A DNA stretch of 7,128 nt from the NCBI GenBank assembly GCA_001873945.1, contig MNYI01000044.1, forward strand, positions 1 to 7,128, written 5' to 3'. This document shows positions 1 to 5,136 of this stretch, piece by piece. How positions within the stretch are numbered: position 1 is the stretch's first letter; each line of letters begins with the position of its first letter. The stretch is from Candidatus Desantisbacteria bacterium CG2_30_40_21 (GTDB lineage Bacteria; UBA9089; CG2-30-40-21). Position numbers and translations under genes: made by a program. Below the pieces are notes generated by a model. The model was given only the letters and a program-made list of their open reading frames with translations, searched no databases and was not told the origin of the DNA.

Positions 1-50
1 ACTTATCAACTTTTTGTGTCTTCGTGCCTTTGTGGTGAGTAGTTACCACC
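1..50. repeat. CTTTGTG-type dispersed repeat, cut by the window edge
   Basis: The first 50 bases carry three spaced copies of a CTTTGTG-like word (around 12-18, 20-26 and 28-34), followed by a short inverted repeat GTGGT/ACCAC around GAGTAGTT. The same kind of word array makes up the inside of the small mobile element at 6852-7076, where CTTTGTG occurs at 7028, 7037 and 7045. This edge copy may be the end of a related element whose remainder lies outside the window. No terminal inverted repeat matching the one at 6852-6866 is visible here, so membership of the same family is an inference. Confidence 0.5.
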
Positions 51-184
51 ATCTAATCTTATCAGAAATATTTCACTTTGTCAACATTTTTTGTTATTCT
101 GCCAGCAATTCTCATTATGGCAAAACTTATGTTCAAAGGGGAATAAGGGAATAGAGAAGATGGTGTCGATTATCAACAGAATTG

Positions 185-218
185 TCGGTAGGATAGGCAT
201 TCCTGCCTGTCCTACCGA
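185..218. repeat. REP-like hairpin (15-bp inverted repeat, TTCC loop)
   Basis: Positions 185-199 and 204-218 are complementary over 15 bp with one mismatch (A194-T against the C of the other arm, which would be a G-U pair in RNA), around a four-base TTCC loop. The arms are GC-rich (TCGGTAGGATAGGCA) in an AT-rich surround. It has no T-tract on either side, so it is not an intrinsic terminator. It resembles the repetitive extragenic palindromes that many bacteria scatter between genes. Whether it is repeated in this genome cannot be seen from one copy. Confidence 0.6.
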
Positions 219-246
219 GTTATCATGTACCTGAGAATTGTCCTTA

Positions 247-264
247 GTGTACCCATAAGTACAC
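247..264. repeat. Short palindrome GTGTAC-N6-GTACAC
   Basis: Two perfectly complementary 6-bp arms (247-252 and 259-264) are separated by CCATAA. The shape could be a dimer-binding operator, but no promoter or gene start lies next to it. It may equally be chance. Confidence 0.25.
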
Positions 265-441
265 AAAAGCATAACCATACAAAAGGCATACAATGAATTA
301 ATATCTTGGTATAACGGCACTTACAGATTTTACAGGGCATATTAATAAATCTGGCATTATTCTTGCTATATTACAAAGTAAGTCTTTTCTGTGCGGATGG
401 ACAGGTAGATATCTTCGAGTTTTAAAACCTGATATCCAATA

Positions 442-485
442 AAAAAAATAACCTTTATGTTGCAGGACATAAAGGTTATTTTTTT
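442..485. terminator. Perfect 19-bp hairpin, bidirectional intrinsic terminator
   Basis: Arms 442-460 and 467-485 are exactly complementary over 19 bp around the six-base loop TGCAGG. The outer part of the stem is an A-run on the left and a T-run on the right, so RNA from either strand would end in a stem followed by U residues. The GC content sits in the AACCTTTATGT/ACATAAAGGTT part. No gene precedes it on the plus strand within the window, so it either ends an unseen transcript or shields the tRNA promoter that starts two bases after it. Confidence 0.85.
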
Positions 486-486
486 G

Positions 487-515
487 TTGACATTTCAGGA
501 ATTGTATGGTATATT
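487..515 (+). promoter_or_regulatory. Sigma-70-type promoter of tRNA-Gly
   Basis: A consensus -35 box TTGACA (487-492) and a -10 box TATATT (510-515, one change from TATAAT) are separated by the optimal 17 bases. Transcription would begin near 522 and give a leader of about 48 nt before the tRNA at 570. The strong match fits a stable-RNA gene. The lipoprotein cluster that starts at 749 may be read from the same promoter, because no strong terminator or second promoter was found between them. Confidence 0.8.
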
Positions 516-569
516 TACTAAGAAGAGTATTCTTCCATGATTTCCCATTCTTTTTCTTGACGACTTAAT

Positions 570-645
570 GCGGGGGTAGCTCAATTGGTAGAGTGTCAGC
601 CTTCCAAGCTGAATGTTGCGGGTTCGAGCCCCGTTCCCCGCTCCA
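570..645 (+). tRNA. tRNA-Gly, anticodon UCC
   Basis: A complete 76-nt cloverleaf can be folded. The acceptor arms are 570-576 and 635-641 (GCGGGGG with TCCCCGC, one G-U pair). The D arm is GCTC/GAGT with GGTA in the loop. The anticodon stem TCAGC/GCTGA encloses the loop CTTCCAA with anticodon TCC at 603-605. The variable loop has five bases, and the T arm GCGGG/CCCGT carries TTCGAGC in its loop. The discriminator is T642 and the CCA end (643-645) is encoded. It reads GGA codons and, by wobble, GGG. It lies just behind a strong promoter, and I see no integration scar at its 3' end. Confidence 0.96.
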
Positions 646-748
646 ATACAATAACCTCCTACCCCTATCGCAAGGTAATCCTTTTTTGCTGGAATAATGC
701 TGATAATTGATGAGGTTGAATGATTATTTGTACAAAAAGGAAAAGATT

Positions 749-1675
749 ATGCAATTATTGAAACTTATAGTATTTATTTGCTTATTATCTGGCTGTGATA
801 TGTTTGCTCCGCAAAAATCAATGAATGTAATACAGGAAAAGATAGACGCTACAGGACTGAGTGTTCAAATAGGTATACCATCAAAGAAAATTATTTCCTC
901 CTCTTCCGGGATTACAGAAAGCTTATATGCTCTGGGGGTAGGGGAATATATTATAGCTGTAACCGATGATTGTAGCCATTTGCCACAGTCAAAAGGAAAG
1001 GAAAGGATAGGGAGCAAGGAAAATATCCTGTTAAAAAAGATAATTCAACTCTCCCCAGAGTTGGTTTTATCCAATGATGGAGACATGACTGATGAAACCA
1101 TAACCAATCTGCGGGATATGGGCATAACTGTATTTGTCTTAAAAAAATGTATTTCGCCACAGGATGTTGCTGAAAATTTTAGGGTTCTTGGTACGATAAC
1201 AGGAAAACAGAATGTAGCAGAAATGAATATTGCTGATGCTGATAAAAAAATAGAGGGTGTGGCAGAGAGGATAAAGGGTAACCCCAGACCCAAGGTTTTT
1301 TGGGAGGTATCTGCTAAGCCTTTAACGACAGTTGGAGCAGGTTCATTTGCTGGTACCATTATCAGGCTTAGCGGTGGAGAAAATATTGTTCGTGGGAAAA
1401 CAAAATTTCCCTTTTATTCTGTACCTGCAGTAATAAAAAATAACCCTGATGTTATTATCTTAAGCAATGTGCCTGATGAAGAAAAGCTGCGGTGGAAACA
1501 GATTGAATCCATTACTGCATCTCAAAACAACAGGATATATTCAATTGACCCAAATTTGATGAATGCTTCTACTCCACTTGCCCTGGCAGAGGCTGTGGAA
1601 AAGGTATCTATGTTGCTGTATCCAGTGGTAGGGGGCATTACCACATTAGAAATCAAGCAGGAGGTATTTTTATGA
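749..1675 (+). CDS. BtuF-like cobalamin/iron-siderophore ABC transporter binding lipoprotein
   Basis: A substrate-binding protein of the helical-backbone (BtuF/FhuD/TroA-like, class III) family, predicted to capture cobalamin or a related chelate in the periplasm and pass it to an ABC transporter. The chosen ATG (749) has AGGA at 738-741 and starts a 308-residue protein; an upstream TTG at 707 has no ribosome binding site and would spoil the signal peptide. Residues 1-16 are a lipoprotein signal ending in the lipobox LSGC, with Cys16 as the lipidated residue and Asp at +2, which in enterobacteria keeps a lipoprotein at the inner membrane. The IISSSSGITE motif (48-57) and GGEN (209-212) match the two lobes, and their Glu residues probably correspond to the transporter-docking pair known from E. 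coli BtuF. The ligand cannot be read from sequence. No permease or ATPase gene and no B12 riboswitch is present. Its stop overlaps the greA start by ATGA. Confidence 0.85.
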   Translation: MQLLKLIVFICLLSGCDMFAPQKSMNVIQEKIDATGLSVQIGIPSKKIISSSSGITESLYALGVGEYIIAVTDDCSHLPQSKGKERIGSKENILLKKIIQLSPELVLSNDGDMTDETITNLRDMGITVFVLKKCISPQDVAENFRVLGTITGKQNVAEMNIADADKKIEGVAERIKGNPRPKVFWEVSAKPLTTVGAGSFAGTIIRLSGGENIVRGKTKFPFYSVPAVIKNNPDVIILSNVPDEEKLRWKQIESITASQNNRIYSIDPNLMNASTPLALAEAVEKVSMLLYPVVGGITTLEIKQEVFL

Positions 1676-2145
1676 GTGAGATATATATGACCAGGGAAAC
1701 TATTGACAAATTAAAGGATGAATTAGAATATCTGAGAACTAAGAAAAGACGGGAAATCTCTAAGGCTATTGGTACTGCCAGAGAACAGGGTGATTTGAAA
1801 GAGAATGCAGAGTATCACGCTGCAAGAGAAGAACAAGGTTTTGTTGAGGCAAGGATTAAATTTCTTGAGGATAAATTGAGTCGGGCTACAGTGTTAGATA
1901 AGGAAACATTGCCTGATGATACGGTTTGTATTGGGGTCAAGGTAGCCTTAAGGGATGTAGATAAAGGAACAGAGATAGCATATACCCTGGTTGACACGGT
2001 TGAGGCTAATTTTGCTGAAAAGAAAATAGCTACTACAACACCCATTGCTCAGGGGTTAATGGGAAAAAAGGTTGGGGATATTGCGGAGATTCAGGTGCCG
2101 ATTGGAATAATAAGGTATGAAATAGTTAGTATTGTCCGGGAGTAA
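1672..2145 (+). CDS. greA: Transcription elongation factor GreA
   Basis: GreA enters the secondary channel of backtracked RNA polymerase and stimulates cleavage of the extruded RNA 3' end, so elongation can resume. At 157 residues it has the usual family length. The N-terminal antiparallel coiled coil covers about residues 1-75, with the signature GDLKENAEYHAA at its tip. Asp41 and Glu44, the acidic pair that helps hold the catalytic magnesium, are at the same numbers as in E. coli. The C-terminal FKBP-like domain (about 80-157) contains GKKVGDIAEIQVP and ends RYEIVSIVRE. The ATG lies inside the stop of the preceding gene (ATGA) and follows a strong AGGAGGT at 1659-1665, so the two are probably translationally coupled. 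ribD starts six bases after its stop. The pairing with a binding lipoprotein looks like operon packing and does not point to a shared pathway. Confidence 0.97.
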   Translation: MSEIYMTRETIDKLKDELEYLRTKKRREISKAIGTAREQGDLKENAEYHAAREEQGFVEARIKFLEDKLSRATVLDKETLPDDTVCIGVKVALRDVDKGTEIAYTLVDTVEANFAEKKIATTTPIAQGLMGKKVGDIAEIQVPIGIIRYEIVSIVRE

Positions 2146-2151
2146 GTCAGT

Positions 2152-3234
2152 ATGTTTTCATCCCAAGATAAGAAATATATGGCTAAGGCATTGTCCTTGG
2201 CAAGTCGTGCCAGAGGGAAAACCAGCCCTAACCCAATGGTTGGCTGTGTTATAGTTAAGCATAATCAAATAGTTGGTCAGGGTTTTCATTGTGCTGCTGG
2301 TCTCCCACACGCAGAAATAAATGCCTTAAATGAGGCAGGAGATGATGCCCATGACGCAACAATGTTTGTTACCCTTGAACCATGCTGCCATTATGGAAAA
2401 ACCCCACCTTGCGTAGATGAAATAATTAAGGCAAAAATAAAAAAGGTAATTATTAGCATCCAAGACCCAAATCCAGTTGTTTCAGGAAAAGGGCTAAAAA
2501 AATTACAAGAGGCTGGAATAATTGTTGAGTCAGGGTTATTGCAGGATAGGGCAAGCAAACTCAATGAGGTTTACATTAAATATATTACTACACAAATGCC
2601 ATTTGTTTTGATTAAGGCTGGGATGAGCATGGATGGGAAGATACAGAATATAGATGGGAAGATTCAGGATAAATGGATTACGGGTGAGAAGAGTAGATAT
2701 TTGGTGCATAAGATGAGAGGAATGTATGATGCTATCATGGTAGGGAAACAGACGGTTTTGGATGATAATCCGTATCTTACCTGTCGTCTGAAAGGGGGCA
2801 GGGATCCGTATCGGGTTATTGTGGATAGCACCATGGAAATTCCCATGGAGTCGAATGTTTTTGCCTCGCCACAAATGGCTATTATTGCCACTACTATCAA
2901 TGCATCACAGGAAAGGATAGATGCCTTCAAAAAGCTGGGGGTAAGGGTAATCATTACCCAACCTGACAAGGATGGAAGGGTGGATATTCCAGAATTAATG
3001 AAACAGCTTGGCAAATTGGAGATAACCAGTGTCCTTATCGAGGGTGGAGCACATATAAATGCCTCAGCCCTTTCATCTGGTGTAGTGGATAAGATGGCTT
3101 TATTTATTTCATCCCAAATATTTGGAAAAAGGGATTATTTGTCTGTAGTGGAAGGATTGGATACACCAATAAGGCTTAAGGATATTTGTGTGAAAAGGGT
3201 AGGGGAGGATGTCCTGATAGAGGGGTTCGTGTAG
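2152..3234 (+). CDS. ribD: Bifunctional riboflavin biosynthesis deaminase/reductase RibD
   Basis: RibD carries out two consecutive steps of riboflavin synthesis: deamination of the diaminopyrimidinone phosphate made by GTP cyclohydrolase II, then NADPH-dependent reduction of its ribose. The 360 residues match the two-domain family. The deaminase domain (1 to about 145) has TSPNPMVGCVIV (24-35), HAE with zinc ligand His53 and proton-shuttling Glu55, and the PCCHYGKTPPC segment with zinc ligands Cys78 and Cys87. The reductase domain (about 152-360) has KAGMSMDGKI, KWITG, the VGKQTVLDDNP segment and the cofactor-binding EGG (297-299). A 7-residue near-duplication, DGKIQNI then DGKIQ (161-172), lies in the usual DGKIAT loop. 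The start follows GGGAG at 2138-2142, at the end of greA. No FMN riboswitch is seen, and no other rib gene is in the window; ribD is the last gene before convergent kdsD. Confidence 0.96.
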   Translation: MFSSQDKKYMAKALSLASRARGKTSPNPMVGCVIVKHNQIVGQGFHCAAGLPHAEINALNEAGDDAHDATMFVTLEPCCHYGKTPPCVDEIIKAKIKKVIISIQDPNPVVSGKGLKKLQEAGIIVESGLLQDRASKLNEVYIKYITTQMPFVLIKAGMSMDGKIQNIDGKIQDKWITGEKSRYLVHKMRGMYDAIMVGKQTVLDDNPYLTCRLKGGRDPYRVIVDSTMEIPMESNVFASPQMAIIATTINASQERIDAFKKLGVRVIITQPDKDGRVDIPELMKQLGKLEITSVLIEGGAHINASALSSGVVDKMALFISSQIFGKRDYLSVVEGLDTPIRLKDICVKRVGEDVLIEGFV

Positions 3235-3304
3235 GGGCAACCCTTGCAGTTATCCTCTGGCAAATGTAAAAAAAGCAGGTGCGTAAGACTTGACACGACA
3301 TAAT
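3235..3304. other. Convergent spacer between ribD and kdsD
   Basis: This 70-bp spacer separates two gene clusters read toward each other. It holds only a weak imperfect hairpin (AGGGGCAAC against GTTATCCTCT, about 3232-3260) and a run of seven A at about 3268. Neither makes a convincing intrinsic terminator for either strand, so transcripts may overlap or end by a factor-dependent route. The AGGGGCAACCC core looks like a worn REP-type palindrome, but I cannot confirm this. Confidence 0.4.
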
Positions 3305-4267
3305 TTACACTATCCCAGCCTTCAACAAATCATGAAGATGAATAATACCCTGAACAATATTTTGCTCATCAGTAATAGCTAATGCCGTAATGGAGCATTG
3401 CTGCATTATGGCAACTGCGGTGACAGCCAGATCAGAGTCTTTAATGGTTTTTGGATTTTTGCTCATTGCATCCATTGCGATAATGTCCCATATATTTTGT
3501 TGTCTTTCCATTAATCTCCGTAAATCCCCATCAGTAATAATACCCAAGAGTTGTTGTGTATCATTGACCACAAGGGTAATACCGAGTTTTTTAGATGTTA
3601 TCTCAAAGAGTGCGTATTTCATGGGTGTTTCTAGATTAACCATGGGAATCTGATCACCTGTGTGCATGACATCTTTTACTGTCAGGAGGAGTCTTTTTCC
3701 AAGGTTTCCACCAGGATGGAGTGAGGCAAAGTCTTGTTCCTTAAACCCTCGCTTTTCCAAGAGGGATACAGCCAAGGCATCACCCATGGCTAATGTAGCT
3801 GTGGTTGAGGCTGTTGGTGCAAGACCAAGGGGACAGGCTTCTTTTTCAACAAAGACATTAATAGCAATATCGCTATGTTTTGCCAGGGTTGAGGATGGGT
3901 TGCCAGTGAGGCTGATAATTGTGGCACCCCTTCTTTTTATTGGGGCTATAAGCTCTGTTACCTCTTTGGTTTCCCCACTATTAGACAAGGCAATAACAAC
4001 ATCATCTCTTGTGATCATACCCAGATCCCCATGGGCTGCCTCAGCAGAATGAAGGAAAAGTGCCGGACTGCCGGTGCTAGCAAGGGTAGATGCAATTTTT
4101 TTGCCAATTATCCCGGATTTGCCCATACCAGTAACCACAATCCTTCCCTTACAATTATACAAAACCTCAATTGCCTGAACAAATGATTCATCAATCCTAT
4201 CAATAAGATTAAGAATTGCCTGAGCCTCAATCTGTAATGTTTCCTTTGCCTGTTCAATGATGTTCAT
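3305..4267 (-). CDS. kdsD: Arabinose-5-phosphate isomerase KdsD (SIS + two CBS domains)
   Basis: The enzyme interconverts ribulose-5-phosphate and arabinose-5-phosphate, the first committed step toward KDO in the LPS core. The 320 residues are close to the 328 of E. coli KdsD. The SIS domain covers about 30-200: GMGKSGIIGKKIA (47-59), the SNSGET phosphosugar loop (95-100) and LAPTAS (149-154). Lys50, Glu102, Glu143 and His184 stand exactly nine positions before the E. coli catalytic set Lys59, Glu111, Glu152 and His193. Two CBS repeats follow (about 205-260 and 265-320), with GIITDGDLRR and the DAMSKNPKTI start visible. The ATG has AAGGAGAG at 4275-4282 (complement). It lies 27 bases after kdsA, so the two consecutive KDO steps are in one operon. 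KpsF or GutQ paralogues share this architecture; the kdsA neighbour favours KdsD. Confidence 0.95.
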   Translation of the reverse strand: MNIIEQAKETLQIEAQAILNLIDRIDESFVQAIEVLYNCKGRIVVTGMGKSGIIGKKIASTLASTGSPALFLHSAEAAHGDLGMITRDDVVIALSNSGETKEVTELIAPIKRRGATIISLTGNPSSTLAKHSDIAINVFVEKEACPLGLAPTASTTATLAMGDALAVSLLEKRGFKEQDFASLHPGGNLGKRLLLTVKDVMHTGDQIPMVNLETPMKYALFEITSKKLGITLVVNDTQQLLGIITDGDLRRLMERQQNIWDIIAMDAMSKNPKTIKDSDLAVTAVAIMQQCSITALAITDEQNIVQGIIHLHDLLKAGIV

Positions 4268-4294
4268 TTGAGTTCTCTCCTTCGTAACGGTTAT

Positions 4295-5125
4295 TCACCT
4301 GCATATCAATCCATCAATCCCCTTGATTACCTTCAGCAATGCAGGTAATTCATCAATGCTAAGCATATTAGCTCCATCACACAAGGCTTTTTTGGGGTTG
4401 GGATGAATCTCCATAAATAAGCCATTGCACCCACAGGCTGCACCTGCCTTAGCCAGATAGGGAACGAATTCAGCCTGCCCAGAAGAGCAATTGCCTGCCC
4501 CACCAGGCAGTTGAACGCTATGGGTTGCATCAAGGACTACAGGATAGCCAGTAGCCTGCATGGTTGGTATGGAACGAAAATCAACGACTAAGTTATTATA
4601 ACCAAAGGTAGTGCCTCGTTCAGTCAGAATTAGATTTTCATTGCCTGTAGAGGTAACCTTTTCTACTAAATTGAGCATATCCCATGGAGCCATGAATTGT
4701 CCCTTTTTTAGATTGATGACCTTGTTAGTAGAGGCAGCCTTCATGATAAGGTCTGTCTGTCGACAGAGAAGGGCTGGAATCTGCAGGATGTCAACTACTT
4801 GTGCAACCTCATCTATCTCATCTACAGAATGGACATCTGTTAAAATGGGAATATTTAACTCTTTTTTAATCGCATCTAATATTCTTAACCCTTCCTTTAT
4901 CCCTGGTCCCCGATAACTGGCAACGGACATTCTATTAGCCTTGTCATAGGATGCCTTGAAGATAAAGGAGATGGAAAAGCTGCTTGTTATCTCCAATAGC
5001 CTTTTTGCAGTCTCAAAGCACATACCCTCTGATTCGATAACACATGGCCCGGCAATTAAAAACATGGGATTATCCCCGCCAATCTTTATTTGTCCTATTT
5101 GTATTTCTTTTGTTTTTTCTCGCAT
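4295..5125 (-). CDS. kdsA: KDO-8-phosphate synthase KdsA, metal-dependent type
   Basis: KdsA condenses arabinose-5-phosphate (the KdsD product) with phosphoenolpyruvate to give KDO-8-phosphate, in the cytoplasm. The protein is a 276-residue TIM barrel of the DAHP synthase I/KdsA family. Visible signatures are IAGPCVIES (24-32), FKASYDKANR (56-65), LTDVH (95-99), KKGQFMAPWD (140-149), TERGTTFGYNNLVVDFR (168-184), DATHSVQLPGG (199-209) and MEIHPNP (238-244). Cys28, His202, Glu239 and Asp250 lie a constant 17 positions after the Aquifex metal ligands Cys11, His185, Glu222 and Asp233. It therefore belongs to the metal-dependent class; the metal-independent E. coli type has Asn in place of the Cys. 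The ribosome binding site AGGA (5135-5138, complement) overlaps the stop codon TAG of the upstream gene, which suggests translational coupling. Confidence 0.97.
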   Translation of the reverse strand: MREKTKEIQIGQIKIGGDNPMFLIAGPCVIESEGMCFETAKRLLEITSSFSISFIFKASYDKANRMSVASYRGPGIKEGLRILDAIKKELNIPILTDVHSVDEIDEVAQVVDILQIPALLCRQTDLIMKAASTNKVINLKKGQFMAPWDMLNLVEKVTSTGNENLILTERGTTFGYNNLVVDFRSIPTMQATGYPVVLDATHSVQLPGGAGNCSSGQAEFVPYLAKAGAACGCNGLFMEIHPNPKKALCDGANMLSIDELPALLKVIKGIDGLICR

Positions 5126-5136
5126 TGCAATGTTTC

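Larger units (their letters stand above)
51..441. other. Non-coding AT-rich stretch
   Basis: No gene is supported here. The longest open frame (minus strand, about 79 codons, 320 to 81) runs straight through the hairpin at 185-218, has no good ribosome binding site and resembles no family I recognise. Apart from the REP-like hairpin and a small palindrome at 247-264, I see no structure. The 90-110 bases before the terminator at 442-485 could belong to a small transcript ending there, but I found no clear promoter for it. Confidence 0.6.

Noticed and set aside
81..320. 79-codon minus-strand open frame in the left non-coding region
   Set aside because: It is read through the REP-like hairpin, lacks a convincing ribosome binding site and resembles no known family; probably chance.
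672..687. Possible terminator after the tRNA (AAGG-TAAT-CCTT then TTTT)
   Set aside because: The stem is only about 4 bp with two G-C pairs, too weak to call.
707..748. Upstream TTG (707) and ATG (710) as starts for the binding lipoprotein
   Set aside because: No Shine-Dalgarno precedes them, and the added charged residues would displace the lipoprotein signal; the ATG at 749 has AGGA at the right distance.
646..748. Cobalamin riboswitch upstream of the BtuF-like gene
   Set aside because: Only about 100 bases are available and no B12-box-like conserved core is visible.
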